From positions 62,001 to 126,000 of the forward strand of contig NZ_JACAQA010000006.1 in the NCBI RefSeq assembly GCF_013385425.1: a stretch of DNA of 64,000 nucleotides, in the 5' to 3' direction. The DNA comes from Pseudomonas gingeri. Lineage in GTDB: Bacteria; Pseudomonadota; Gammaproteobacteria; Pseudomonadales; Pseudomonadaceae. A model generated the notes under the pieces. The model did not search any database. It worked only from the letters and a program-made list of their open reading frames with translations, and had not been told where the DNA came from. The position numbers and the translations under genes were made by a program. Positions 18,318 through 27,731 of this stretch are shown piece after piece; the stretch's first letter is position 1, and every line of letters begins with the position of its first letter.

Positions 18318-19246
18318 ACCGCCACCTTCGACAGGTTTTTTTCCACCAGGGACACGAACAGCTCCTCGAGGCGATTGGTTTTGTTACGCAGGCTCAGGAC
18401 TTCGACCTGCTGCGTGGCCAGTTGCCCGAACAGCGCGGTGATGCCCACCGCCTTGTCGACCTGGACTTCCAGGGTGCGACTGTCGAGCAGCTTGCTCGGA
18501 TAGCCGATCAGCTGGGGCGGCTGCTGCAGGTCATTCTTCAGGTCGAGCAGGAAGGTCTCCACATGCAGCTGGCTGAGCAACTGGCGCATGCTGGTGTTTT
18601 CGACGATGGTGCCGTGATCGATGATGCCGATATTGCGGCACAACTGTTCAGCCTCCTCCAGGTAGTGGGTGGTGAGGATGATGGTGATGCCTTTCTGGTT
18701 CAGCTCGGTGAGGAAGGTCCACATCGAACGACGCAGTTCGATGTCGACCCCGGCGGTCGGCTCGTCGAGGATCAGCAGGCGCGGTTCATGCACCAGCGCC
18801 CGGGCGATCATCAGCCGGCGCTTCATGCCGCCGGACAACGACCGCGACGGCACGTCGCGCTTGTCCCACAGGCCCAACTGGGTCAGGTACTGCTCGGCGC
18901 GTTCCTTGGCGATTTTCGCCGGAATGCCGTAGTACCCGGCCTGGGTCACGACGATATCGAAGGTCTTCTCGAACTGGTTGAAGTTGAACTCCTGCGGCAC
19001 CACGCCAATGCAGCGCTTGAGTGCGGCGGGTTCGCGATCCAGGTCGTGACCGAACACCTTCACCGTACCGCCGGTCTTGTTCACCAGGGTCGAGAGGATG
19101 CCGATGGTCGTGGATTTGCCGGCACCGTTAGGGCCGAGCAGGGCGAAGAAATCACCTTCGGCGACATCCAGATCGATACCACTCAGGGCCTGGAAACCGT
19201 TGCCGTAGGTTTTGGTTAGCTGCCGGATGGACAGAGCGGAACTCAT
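18314..19246 (-). CDS. ABC transporter ATP-binding protein (YadG-like)
   Basis: 310 residues. Walker A GPNGAGKST, signature SLSGGMKRR, Walker B LLILDEPTAG and the H-loop TTHYLEEAEQL are all present. The C-terminal ~90 residues form the extra domain common in ABC-2 exporter ATPases. The start MSSALSIRQL at 19246 is preferred; a TTG at 19264 is also in frame. It pairs with the permease just downstream. Confidence 0.92.
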   Translation of the reverse strand: MSSALSIRQLTKTYGNGFQALSGIDLDVAEGDFFALLGPNGAGKSTTIGILSTLVNKTGGTVKVFGHDLDREPAALKRCIGVVPQEFNFNQFEKTFDIVVTQAGYYGIPAKIAKERAEQYLTQLGLWDKRDVPSRSLSGGMKRRLMIARALVHEPRLLILDEPTAGVDIELRRSMWTFLTELNQKGITIILTTHYLEEAEQLCRNIGIIDHGTIVENTSMRQLLSQLHVETFLLDLKNDLQQPPQLIGYPSKLLDSRTLEVQVDKAVGITALFGQLATQQVEVLSLRNKTNRLEELFVSLVEKNLSKVAV

Positions 19247-19379
19247 ATCGGATTCATGCACCAAGAAGGGAGGAAAGAACTAAATAAGGGCACACCGTTT
19301 TGAATGCAACGGCGGCGAACCAGGCTCATGGTGCTTGGCCTCGCCGCACAAGTACAGCAACCGGCGTTAATAGTGGCTA

Positions 19380-20003
19380 TTAAGTCAACGCGGTCATGAC
19401 CGCCCGCTGATAGGCCGGACGCTGTTTCAGGCGTTCGTACCAGGCACTCAAATGAGGCATCGGCGGGCGTTCGATGGGCATTTCGAACCAGGCATAGATA
19501 AAACTGCCGAGGGGAATATCACCCATGCCGATCTCGTCACCCGACAGGTAGGGTTGCTCGGCCAGCGCCGCATCGACCCGCAGCAACAGGTCGGCGCAGA
19601 TCTTCAGCGAAGCGTTGATCGCGGCCCAATCCTGTTGCTCGGCGGGGGTCCGCAATACACCCCAGAACACCCCGCGAAACGGGGTGGCAAAGGATGAGGT
19701 GGTCCAGTCCATCCACTTGTCCGCCTGGGCCCGTGCCTGCAGATCATTGGAGAACCAGTGGGAGCCGGCGGCATGCTTGGCGGTCAGGTAGCGCACGATG
19801 GTGTTCGATTCCCAGAGGACAAAATCACCGTCCTCGATCATCGGCACCAGCTTGTTCGGGTTTTTCGCACGATATTCGGGTGTATCGACGACACCGAACG
19901 CTCCGCCGGCATCCAGAGACTCGTAAGGCAGGCCAAGCTCCTCGGCACACCACAAGGCTTTCCTGACGTTCGACGAATTTTTCCTACCCCAGATTTTCAG
20001 CAT
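19380..20003 (-). CDS. Glutathione S-transferase
   Basis: 207 residues. The N-terminal thioredoxin-like domain starts MLKIWGRKNSSNVRKALW, with the Ser region used by theta/beta-like GSTs, and contains NKLVPMIEDGDFVLWESNTI, which includes the cis-Pro and the glutathione-contacting Glu-Ser. The helical C-terminal domain has the YLSGDEIGMGDI capping motif. The substrate is unknown. Confidence 0.92.
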   Translation of the reverse strand: MLKIWGRKNSSNVRKALWCAEELGLPYESLDAGGAFGVVDTPEYRAKNPNKLVPMIEDGDFVLWESNTIVRYLTAKHAAGSHWFSNDLQARAQADKWMDWTTSSFATPFRGVFWGVLRTPAEQQDWAAINASLKICADLLLRVDAALAEQPYLSGDEIGMGDIPLGSFIYAWFEMPIERPPMPHLSAWYERLKQRPAYQRAVMTALT

Positions 20004-20311
20004 GACCGCCTCTCGATGGATAAATGCCGACGCAGTCTACGCCCGAACAGCGCAGGCTCAAATCCTTGCGCACAAGGAAAGTAGCAGAGCGGATAACACG
20101 CGTCGTGATGCAGAGCGTGACGAAATCGACGAACTCCACCGACACGGGACGGTCACTATCGGTAGCCTGCTCACTTTTAGACCAGGCCGCCCGGGCCGTT
20201 ACACTTGTAAACATGTGCCTACAGATTTGAACACACATCCCCAAGCCCTGTTTACCGGATGCCGACTAAGCTCAATCGGTGCTTTGGCGCTGTCTTTATG
20301 GAGGATTGAAT
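20004..20311. other. 308-base intergenic region between divergent GST and fadE genes
   Basis: No convincing gene. It should hold both divergent promoters. An imperfect palindrome CACTTGT-AA-ACATGTG lies at 20202-20217, about 95 bases upstream of the acyl-CoA dehydrogenase start, and could bind a fatty-acid-responsive regulator. Short open frames here are not supported by codon use or ribosome sites. Confidence 0.5.
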
Positions 20312-22759
20312 ATGCTGCTGTTGTGGATACTGGTACTGGTGATCGGCGTCGCCTGGCTGGCGCATCGCCGAATCGCTCCGCTTCCCGTACTCGGCATAGT
20401 CGCCGTCTACCTGATCGCGATGGGCCGGTTCGGCCATGGGCCGGGCGCTCTGATGCTGGTGCTGTGGGTGTTGCTGGCGGTGGTCGCGGCCGCGCTGTTG
20501 CTGCCCGACCTGCGCCGCAGGCTGTTCACTGCCCCACTGTTCGCCTGGTTCCGCAAGGTCCTGCCGCCCATGTCCGAGACCGAGCGCGATGCCATCGACG
20601 CCGGAACCGTCTGGTGGGATGGCGAACTGTTCAGCGGGCGCCCGGACTGGAACAAGCTGCTGGCCTATCCGAAGGTCCGGTTGAGCGAGGAAGAACAGGC
20701 GTTTATCGACGGGCCGACCGAAGAACTCTGCGCCATGGTCAGCGACTGGCAGATCGGCCAGGCCATGGACCTGCCGCCCAAAGCCTGGGCGCATATCAAG
20801 GAGCACGGCTTCTTTGCCCTGATCATCCCCAAGGAGTTCGGCGGCAAGGGCTTTTCCGCCTATGCCCACTCCCAGGTGGCGATGAAACTGGCGACCCGCA
20901 GCGGCGACCTCGCCTCCACCGTGATGGTACCCAATTCCCTGGGCCCGGCCGAACTGCTGCTGCATTACGGTACCGATGAACAACGCAATCACTACTTGCC
21001 ACGCCTGGCCCGCGGCGACGATATCCCGTGCTTTGCCCTGACCGGGCCGCTGGCCGGCTCCGATGCCGGCTCCATGCCGGACACCGGGGTGATCTGCAAG
21101 GGCCAATGGCAAGGCGAGGAAGTCCTCGGCCTGCGCCTGAACTGGGAAAAGCGCTACATCACCCTCGGCCCGGTGGCGACCTTGCTCGGGCTGGCCTTCA
21201 AGGCCCATGACCCGGAGCATCTGCTGGGCGAAGAGGAAGACCTGGGCATCAGCCTCGCGCTGATTCCCACCGACACCCCGGGGGTCGAGATCGGCCGGCG
21301 CCACCTGCCCCTCGGCGCGGCCTTCATGAACGGCCCGAACTCGGGCAAGGACGTGTTCATCCCGTTGTCGTTCCTGATCGGCGGCCAGGACATGCTCGGC
21401 AAGGGCTGGATGATGCTGATGAACTGCCTGTCGGTGGGTCGCTCGATCTCCCTGCCGGCGGTGGGTACCGGCGCGGCCAAGTTCACCAGCCTGGTGACCG
21501 GCCAGTACAGCCAGGTCCGCGAACAGTTCAACGTACCGCTGGCCGCCTTCGAGGGCATCCAGGAAGCCCTGGCCCGCATCGGTGGCAACGCCTGGCTGAT
21601 GGACAGCGCGCGGATGCTCACGGCCAATGCCGTCGACCTCGGCGAGAAACCCTCGGTGCTCTCGGCGATTCTCAAGTATCACCTGACCGAACGCGGTCGC
21701 GAGTGCATCGGCCATGCCATGGATGTGCACGGCGGCAAAGGCATCATCATGGGTCCGAACAACTACCTGGGCCGCAGTTGGCAGGGCGCGCCGATCTTCA
21801 TCACCGTGGAAGGGGCAAACATCCTCTCGCGCAACCTGATGATCTTCGGCCAGGGCGCGATTCGCTGCCATCCCTTCGTCCTCAAGGAAATGGCCCTGGC
21901 CGCCCGCGAGGACCACGACCAGGCGCTGGTGGAGTTCGACAAGCTGCTGCTCGATCATATCGGCTTTGCCGTCAGCAACGCCGCCAGCACCCTGGTCCTG
22001 AATCTCGGGCTCGGGCACTTCGAAGCGGCGCCGGGCAATCGCCTGAGCCAGGGTTATTTCCGCGCGTTGAATCGCCAGGCGGCGGCGTTCGCCCTGCTGG
22101 CGGACCTGTGCATGATGCTGCTGGGCGGCGAATTGAAGCGTCGCGAACGGCTGTCGGCACGCCTGGGGGATGTACTCAGCCATCTGTACCTGGCGTCGGC
22201 GGCGCTCAAGCGTTATCACGACCTGGACTCCCCGGACTATCTGCAACCGCTGTTCACCTGGGCCATGGAAGAGAGCCTCGGACACTCCGAACGGGCCCTC
22301 GACGAGTTGCTGAAAAACTTCCCGAACCGCGTGCTCGGCTGCCTGCTGCGAGTGGTGGTATTCCCCTTCGGTCGTCGACATACCGGCCCTTGCGACGAGT
22401 TGGATGCCGAAGTCGCTGCGGTGCTCGGTCGGGCCAAGGGCGATCCGGCGCTGGAAGCCGTGCTTGAAGGCTGCTACCGCCCGCAATCGGCAAGCGATCC
22501 GGTTGGAGCCCTGCAACACGCCTACGATTTGCTGGGCGCCAGCCATGAGCTGCAGAAAAAACTGCACGTCGCACTCAAGAGCGGCCAGGTCAAGCCGCGC
22601 GCCGAAGAGTCGGCCATCGATGCCGCCCTGGAGGCCGGCGTATTGCAACCGGCCGAAGCCGAAAGCCTGCGCCAGGCAGAAGCTGCCCGGCGCAAGGTGA
22701 TCGACGTGGATGATTTCAGCAAGGAAGAACTGCGCCCTGGCAAAGGCAAGGTCCGCTAG
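20312..22759 (+). CDS. fadE: Acyl-CoA dehydrogenase, FadE type
   Basis: 815 residues from MLLLWILVLV, preceded by GGAGG 7 bases upstream. FadE-type enzymes carry out the first oxidation step of fatty acid beta-oxidation. The protein has an N-terminal hydrophobic segment pair (about 1-75), the dehydrogenase core (FALTGPLAGSDAGSMPDTG near residue 250, DVHGGKGI near 475), and the extra C-terminal domain (DUF1974) that distinguishes the large FadE family. A hairpin terminator lies at 22799-22835. Confidence 0.93.
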   Translation: MLLLWILVLVIGVAWLAHRRIAPLPVLGIVAVYLIAMGRFGHGPGALMLVLWVLLAVVAAALLLPDLRRRLFTAPLFAWFRKVLPPMSETERDAIDAGTVWWDGELFSGRPDWNKLLAYPKVRLSEEEQAFIDGPTEELCAMVSDWQIGQAMDLPPKAWAHIKEHGFFALIIPKEFGGKGFSAYAHSQVAMKLATRSGDLASTVMVPNSLGPAELLLHYGTDEQRNHYLPRLARGDDIPCFALTGPLAGSDAGSMPDTGVICKGQWQGEEVLGLRLNWEKRYITLGPVATLLGLAFKAHDPEHLLGEEEDLGISLALIPTDTPGVEIGRRHLPLGAAFMNGPNSGKDVFIPLSFLIGGQDMLGKGWMMLMNCLSVGRSISLPAVGTGAAKFTSLVTGQYSQVREQFNVPLAAFEGIQEALARIGGNAWLMDSARMLTANAVDLGEKPSVLSAILKYHLTERGRECIGHAMDVHGGKGIIMGPNNYLGRSWQGAPIFITVEGANILSRNLMIFGQGAIRCHPFVLKEMALAAREDHDQALVEFDKLLLDHIGFAVSNAASTLVLNLGLGHFEAAPGNRLSQGYFRALNRQAAAFALLADLCMMLLGGELKRRERLSARLGDVLSHLYLASAALKRYHDLDSPDYLQPLFTWAMEESLGHSERALDELLKNFPNRVLGCLLRVVVFPFGRRHTGPCDELDAEVAAVLGRAKGDPALEAVLEGCYRPQSASDPVGALQHAYDLLGASHELQKKLHVALKSGQVKPRAEESAIDAALEAGVLQPAEAESLRQAEAARRKVIDVDDFSKEELRPGKGKVR

Positions 22760-22798
22760 GTGCGCGGGTCAGGTGCCTGCTACGGAGCCTGACACGAC

Positions 22799-22835
22799 AA
22801 CGGGCGCCGAGAGCCTTATACTCTCGCGCCCGTTT
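22799..22835. terminator. Stem-loop after fadE
   Basis: AACGGGCG-CCGAGAG pairs with CTCTCG-CGCCCGTT (one bulged C) around CCTTATA, followed by TTT. It ends the fadE transcript but lies only 20 bases before the next start codon. TATACT across the loop also looks like a -10 box, so the site might combine terminator and promoter. Confidence 0.7.
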
Positions 22836-22855
22836 TACCCTTGAGGCCCCCTGTC

Positions 22856-23263
22856 ATGTCCAACCTCGTTGCCGATCACCTGGTCCTGCTCGACCACCTG
22901 CGCAGCATTCTGGTCGCCGTCGGCGAAGCCGAGCAGGTCCCCGAAGAAAGTCACGCGCTGTTCCTCGAACGTTTCGATGAGTTGCGCGCGCAACTGCCGG
23001 TCGAACCGGTGGAAAGCCAGTACCTGGGCCAGGACCTGCTGTGCCAGGTGATCCTGCGTTATCCGCAAATTGCCCACCTGGTACCCCGCGACCTGCTGTG
23101 GTTCTTTGGCGGTGACTGCCTGCATTACATGCCGGATGACGAACTGGAGCTGTACCAGGCGCTGGAAGAGCGCCGCTATGAAGCCGAGCAGAACGACGAA
23201 CCGTTCGACTGGAACCAGGAAAAGCAGCTGTTGGCGCTCTCGACCCAGGACAGCAAGCACTGA
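22856..23263 (+). CDS. Conserved hypothetical protein, small acidic
   Basis: 135 residues, rich in Asp/Glu and Leu, without membrane segments or export signal. Recognisable parts are RYPQIAHLVPRDLLWFFGGDCLHYM and a C-terminal EPFDWNQEKQ segment. I recall that pseudomonads often carry it just after the fadE-like gene, but I do not know a function. The ATG at 22856 follows TTGAGG with a suitable gap. Confidence 0.8.
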   Translation: MSNLVADHLVLLDHLRSILVAVGEAEQVPEESHALFLERFDELRAQLPVEPVESQYLGQDLLCQVILRYPQIAHLVPRDLLWFFGGDCLHYMPDDELELYQALEERRYEAEQNDEPFDWNQEKQLLALSTQDSKH

Positions 23264-23290
23264 TACAAGCCGCTCCATCAGGCTGGGAGC

Positions 23291-24226
23291 CTACAGCGCC
23301 TTGCGCAATGTCGGCTCCCGGGCCAGACGCTCCACCAGGTAGTCGATAAACACCCGCAACTTCGGCGACAGGTAGGGCGTCGGCGTATACAGCAGCCAAA
23401 GGCCACCGTGATAGGAGGCCAGAAACGTCCAGGTCGGCAGCACCTGGACGATCAAGCCCTGTTCCAGGGCATGCCGCGCCGTGAAATACGGCAGGCTGCC
23501 AATGCCGATATGCTGCAACACCGCATCCAGCCGCACCCCCGTGTGATTGGCCGCATAACGCCCGCGGACCCCGACGGTCACCGACTTGCTGCCCTGCCTG
23601 AACTTCCAGCGCGCGTCATTGGGCGTGTCCCCCAGATAGATGCAACTGTGCTCCAGCAGGTCATGGGGGTGCTGCGGCGTGCCGTGTTCAGCCAGGTACT
23701 GCGGCGTCGCGCAGAGCAGATGCTCGATGGGCATCAACTGGCGCCCTACCAGGCCGACCGGCGGATGATCGGTAATACGCAGGATCAGGTCGACATTGTC
23801 CTCGATCAGGTCCACCGGTCGATCTTCGAGAATCATCTGCACATCCACCTGTGGATAACGCCGCAGAAACTCCGGCATATGCGGATGCACGACAAAACGC
23901 CCCACCGCCTTCGGCACGCTGACCCGAACCAGCCCCTGGGCCTCGTGGGTGTACTGACCACTGATCTCCATCACCGATCGCGCCGCACTGACCATTTCCC
24001 GGCAGCGCTTGAAGGTCTCCTCGCCGCTGTCGCTCAGCCGCAATTTGCGTGTGGTGCGCTGCAGCAGGCGGGTCGCCAGGGCCTTTTCCAGACGGGAAAT
24101 CGAGCGACTCACCGCCGAGGGCGATAAACCGAGCTGGCGCGCGGCTTCCGAGAAACTGCCGGTCTCGACCACCTTGACGAAAATCGCCATTTCGCTCAGC
24201 AACGCCAGCGGCAGATTGATGCTCAT
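23291..24226 (-). CDS. LysR-family transcriptional regulator
   Basis: 311 residues from MSINLPLALL. The N-terminal winged helix reads SFSEAARQLGLSPSAVSRSI, followed by the usual linker helix and an effector domain with HPHMPEFLRRYPQV and LVGRQLM. It belongs to the CrgA/PA0477-like subgroup by appearance. The divergent LysE-type exporter gene begins about 100 bases away, so it is a likely target. An ATG at 24241 is an alternative start. Confidence 0.9.
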   Translation of the reverse strand: MSINLPLALLSEMAIFVKVVETGSFSEAARQLGLSPSAVSRSISRLEKALATRLLQRTTRKLRLSDSGEETFKRCREMVSAARSVMEISGQYTHEAQGLVRVSVPKAVGRFVVHPHMPEFLRRYPQVDVQMILEDRPVDLIEDNVDLILRITDHPPVGLVGRQLMPIEHLLCATPQYLAEHGTPQHPHDLLEHSCIYLGDTPNDARWKFRQGSKSVTVGVRGRYAANHTGVRLDAVLQHIGIGSLPYFTARHALEQGLIVQVLPTWTFLASYHGGLWLLYTPTPYLSPKLRVFIDYLVERLAREPTLRKAL

Positions 24227-24329
24227 GACGCACAGGTCCATTGATATTTGATCGGATTATCACAGGCTAACAGCCTTTTTATACTGGCGACACCCAACCG
24301 ACCTGACGACCATTCATCCCGGAATCACC

Positions 24330-24968
24330 ATGAATCCCCACTATTTGAACGAATTCCTCGCCCTGGCGGCCATTCACTTTCTCGCCGTGGTCGCCCCTGG
24401 CCCCGATTTCGCCGTGACCATCCGTCAGAGCGTGCGCTTTGGCCGGCTGATCGGCGTGATCACCGCCCTCGGCATCGGTGCCGGGATCTCGGTGCATGTG
24501 CTCTATACCCTGCTCGGCGTCGGCGCCTTGATGCACAGCGCACCCTGGCTGCTGAACGTCGCCAAGGTGATCGGCGGCGGCTACATCCTCTACCTGGGCA
24601 TCAACCTGCTGCGCAGCAAAGCCCGGGCGGCGCGCTCGGATTTCGGCCAGACCGCCGATGAACTTCCGCGACAGAGCCCGGCCAAGGCCTTTATGGTCGG
24701 CTTCCTGACCAATGCCACCAACCCCAAGGCCACCCTATTCTTCCTGGCGATCTTCACCACGGTGGTCAGCGCCTCGACCCCGCTGGAAATCCAGGCGCTC
24801 TATGGCCTGTGGATGTGCAGCGTCAATGCACTGTGGTTCATCCTGGTCAGCCTGCTGTTTTCCAGCGAACGGGTCCGCCAGGCATTCCTGAAGATGGGCC
24901 ACTGGTTCGAACGCACCATGGGCGTGGTGCTGATTCTGTTTGCCGGGCGCCTGATGCTGTCTTTATAA
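24330..24968 (+). CDS. LysE/RhtB-family amino acid exporter
   Basis: 212 residues, about six membrane segments. The signature VVAPGPDFAVTIRQSV near the N-terminus and GFLTNATNPKATLFFLAIF are diagnostic for LysE/RhtB exporters of amino acids or related compounds. It is divergent from a LysR regulator, a common control arrangement. The substrate cannot be told. Confidence 0.92.
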   Translation: MNPHYLNEFLALAAIHFLAVVAPGPDFAVTIRQSVRFGRLIGVITALGIGAGISVHVLYTLLGVGALMHSAPWLLNVAKVIGGGYILYLGINLLRSKARAARSDFGQTADELPRQSPAKAFMVGFLTNATNPKATLFFLAIFTTVVSASTPLEIQALYGLWMCSVNALWFILVSLLFSSERVRQAFLKMGHWFERTMGVVLILFAGRLMLSL

Positions 24969-25085
24969 GCAGCCCACCGACGAGGCCTTTGAGCGGGAAA
25001 AATCCAGCGCGGTTTGCATTTCCTTAAGAAAAATCCCACACCAAGGGGCTCCCGTACAGCGGCCCTATGGTGTTAGTTTGGAAAA

Positions 25086-25109
25086 ATATCTGTCCTATCG
25101 ATCAGATAT
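25086..25109. promoter_or_regulatory. Inverted repeat upstream of the dipeptidase gene
   Basis: ATATCTG and CAGATAT are perfect 7-bp arms separated by 10 bases, 37 bases before the dipeptidase start. It could be an operator. No -35/-10 pair is obvious nearby. Confidence 0.3.
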
Positions 25110-25145
25110 CTCTCACAAACTGCTTGCAAAGGAATGCTTCCCGCA

Positions 25146-26885
25146 ATGAATTTCCCACTCAAACACCTGGCCACCACCACCCTGATGCTGACCAGCCTTT
25201 CGTTGTTCACCACGCCCGCACAAGCCAACATCGCCCCCCAACAGAACGCGGCCATCCTCAGTACCCTGAATGACGCATCGGTCACGGATTTCAGGCAGTT
25301 CCTCGCACGTCTGGGCAAGAGCGAGCTGGCCAAGACCGACGACCTCGGTCCGGCCATCAGCGCCTTCCTCGACAACAAGACCCTTTCCCCCGAACAGCAA
25401 AATGAGATCCATCGCCTGCTGGGCCTTTATGCACGGGTGAAATACGGCAATGCGGCTACCGAGACCTTGCGCGAGCTGGTAGCCATCCCGACCTTCCGCG
25501 TGGACGGCGTGGCCCAGCACGAGAATCCCGAATTCATCAGGATCGGCGAAAAAATCAAGGATCTGGCCCAGGCCTTCAACCTGAACTTTCGCAACATCGA
25601 CAACCGCGTCTATGAAGTTTCCCTGGATGGCAGCGGCGATGAAGTCGTGGGCATTCACGCCCATGCCGACGTGGTGCCGGTGACGCCGGAAAACTGGGTA
25701 CTGAAAGACGGCACCCGCCTCGACCCGTTCAAGGTCACCCTGATCGGCGACCGCATGTATGGCCGGGGCACCGAGGATGACAAGAACGGCATCGTGGTGG
25801 CGCTCTACGCCATGAAAATCATCAAGGAAGAAAAGCTGCCACTGGCGAGAAACTTCAAACTGCTGGTGGACACCACCGAAGAGACCAGCGGCGACGCCAT
25901 CCCCTATTACTTCAAACACAATCCGGTCCCCAACTACAATCTGGCGCTGGACGGCGGCTACCCGGTGGTGATTGCCGAGAAAGGCTACGGCACGGTCATG
26001 GCCAACTTTGCCCGACGCCAGGCCGAGGGCAAAGGCGCGGAAATCCTCTCGCTGACCGGGGGCATGGCCACCAACCAGATACCCTCGACATCGGTCGCCA
26101 CCCTGGCGAGTGACAAGCCCGCCGAACTGGCCGCCAGCCTGCAGCAGGCCGGTACTGACTATGCCAAGCGCAATGGCGGCAACTTCGAGATCAGCGCCAA
26201 AGTCATCGGCCAGGAGGTCAAGCTCACGGTCACCGGCGTTTCCGCCCACTCCTCCGAGCCCGAGTCAGGGGTCAACCCGGTGGCGAGGATGCTGGACTTC
26301 ATCAATAGCCTGGACGGCAAGATCGCGCTCAAGCACAACCACATCACCGACGCCGCCCGCTATGCCGCCGACAACTGGGGCCTGGACTACCTGGGTGGTA
26401 AATTGGGCGTGGGATTTTCCGATGCCTTCATGGGACCGCTGACGGCGTCCCTGACCTATGTCGGGATGGATGAAAAGACCTTCAAGCTCGCAGTCAACCT
26501 GCGGGTGCCGAAGGGCAAATCTCCGGAAACGCTCAAAGGCGAAATCGCCGGCAAGCTGAGCACTTGGAGCCAAAAGACCCACATTGCACCAGCCTTCAAC
26601 TATTCGATCGCCGAACCGATGTACCGCAACCCCGAGGGTGAATGGGTCAAGGCATTGCTGGTCGTGGCCAGCGAGAACCTGGGCATGGAACACAAGTTCG
26701 GCACCTCGGCCGGCGCGACCTCGGTCCATGAGTTGCCCAATGGCGTGCAGTTCGGCCTGGCCAGGCCCGAGGTCAAGTACACCGGGCACACCGACAACGA
26801 GTTCAAGAGCGTCGAGCAATTCCTCATGGACCTGCAGATCGTGACCGAGATGATGGGGCGCATAGGGCAGATGCCCAAGCTCTGA
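25146..26885 (+). CDS. Secreted M20-family dipeptidase
   Basis: 579 residues from MNFPLKHLATT. The first ~29 residues form a Sec signal peptide ending PAQA, so the enzyme is exported. The M20 zinc-peptidase landmarks are GIHAHADVVP, GRGTEDDKNGI, DTTEETSGD and a late GTSAGATSVHELP. The length and insert pattern match PepV-like dipeptidases. An ATG at 25134 has its AAAGGA immediately adjacent, so 25146 is preferred. The gene ends before a bidirectional terminator. Confidence 0.88.
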   Translation: MNFPLKHLATTTLMLTSLSLFTTPAQANIAPQQNAAILSTLNDASVTDFRQFLARLGKSELAKTDDLGPAISAFLDNKTLSPEQQNEIHRLLGLYARVKYGNAATETLRELVAIPTFRVDGVAQHENPEFIRIGEKIKDLAQAFNLNFRNIDNRVYEVSLDGSGDEVVGIHAHADVVPVTPENWVLKDGTRLDPFKVTLIGDRMYGRGTEDDKNGIVVALYAMKIIKEEKLPLARNFKLLVDTTEETSGDAIPYYFKHNPVPNYNLALDGGYPVVIAEKGYGTVMANFARRQAEGKGAEILSLTGGMATNQIPSTSVATLASDKPAELAASLQQAGTDYAKRNGGNFEISAKVIGQEVKLTVTGVSAHSSEPESGVNPVARMLDFINSLDGKIALKHNHITDAARYAADNWGLDYLGGKLGVGFSDAFMGPLTASLTYVGMDEKTFKLAVNLRVPKGKSPETLKGEIAGKLSTWSQKTHIAPAFNYSIAEPMYRNPEGEWVKALLVVASENLGMEHKFGTSAGATSVHELPNGVQFGLARPEVKYTGHTDNEFKSVEQFLMDLQIVTEMMGRIGQMPKL

Positions 26886-26945
26886 TCCCTCTCAGGACCC
26901 GCCATGGGGCGGGTCCACTGCCTTAATAGATAAATCACGCACAAA

Positions 26946-26979
26946 CAAAAACGCCGCTCATCACTGAGCGGCGTTTTTG
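26946..26979. terminator. Bidirectional terminator between dipeptidase gene and tRNA cluster
   Basis: ACGCCGCTCA and TGAGCGGCGT form a 10-bp perfect stem with a 4-base loop, flanked by four A and four T. It serves the dipeptidase gene (plus) and the tRNA operon (minus). Confidence 0.95.
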
Positions 26980-26986
26980 TTGAATA

Positions 26987-27062
<76 letters not shown>

Positions 27063-27065
27063 AAA

Positions 27066-27141
27066 TGGCGTCCCCTAGGGGACTCGAACCCCTGTTACCG
27101 CCGTGAAAGGGCGGTGTCCTAGGCCACTAGACGAAGGGGAC
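27066..27141 (-). tRNA. tRNA-Glu (TTC), copy 1
   Basis: 76 bases with encoded CCA. Acceptor GTCCCCT/AGGGGAC, anticodon loop CTTTCAC (anticodon TTC), T-loop TTCGAGT. Only 3 bases separate it from the following tRNA-Gly. Confidence 0.98.
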
Positions 27142-27246
27142 ACGCTAACTGAAACACATGGTGTGTATTTCAGTGCCCAAATCCGACTCCGAAGAGATCG
27201 GTTCTGGTTTCACTCAGCCCCGCCCGAAAGCAGTGCTGTTTAAAAA

Positions 27247-27322
<76 letters not shown>

Positions 27323-27324
27323 AA

Positions 27325-27400
27325 TGGCGTCCCCTAGGGGACTCGAACCCCTGTTACCGCCGTGAAAGGGCGGTGTCCTAGGCCACTAGACGAAGGGGAC
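27325..27400 (-). tRNA. tRNA-Glu (TTC), copy 2
   Basis: Identical over its mature sequence to the tRNA-Glu at 27066-27141, including CCA. It is the first gene of the operon, 2 bases before tRNA-Gly copy 2. Confidence 0.98.
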
Positions 27401-27731
27401 ACACTACAACATTCACTCCCTGCCGCGCTTCGCTGTGTGCTTTACGCTGCAAGTGGCGCGCATTCTATGGATGGATCGAAGGGTCGTCAACCCCCAAGGA
27501 TAAATTTATTTAAATCAATGACTTCGCCACCCTTTACAGGCCTTTCCCGGCGCCCCGCGCGTCTGCCCCTTGGCGCCTATATTCTGGCGCCCGACAAGAC
27601 GCTATAGTGATCGAGGGAAATAGTGGCGACGTGCTCTATCCCAGGCGCCATGCAGCGCGTCGATCAATGCTATCGGCGAAAACGCCAAGCCACTACACTC
27701 GTTCGCATTACACCTTGAAGAGGTCTTAACG
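27401..27731. other. 331-base region between tRNA operon and next gene
   Basis: The left part holds the tRNA leader and promoter (27462-27490), with an AT-rich upstream stretch (about 27495-27525) that may act as an UP element. The right part should hold the promoter of the gene at 27732. No gene is supported. Confidence 0.6.
27462..27490 (-). promoter_or_regulatory. Sigma-70 promoter of the tRNA operon
   Basis: On the minus strand TTGACG (-35, 27485-27490) and TAGAAT (-10, 27462-27467) are separated by exactly 17 bases. The bases after the -10 are GCGCGCC, a GC-rich discriminator typical of stringently controlled stable-RNA promoters. Confidence 0.85.

Noticed and set aside
20252..22648. 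798-codon open frame opposite fadE
   Set aside because: It mirrors the fadE coding sequence with low-complexity Gln/His/Arg content and has no ribosome site.
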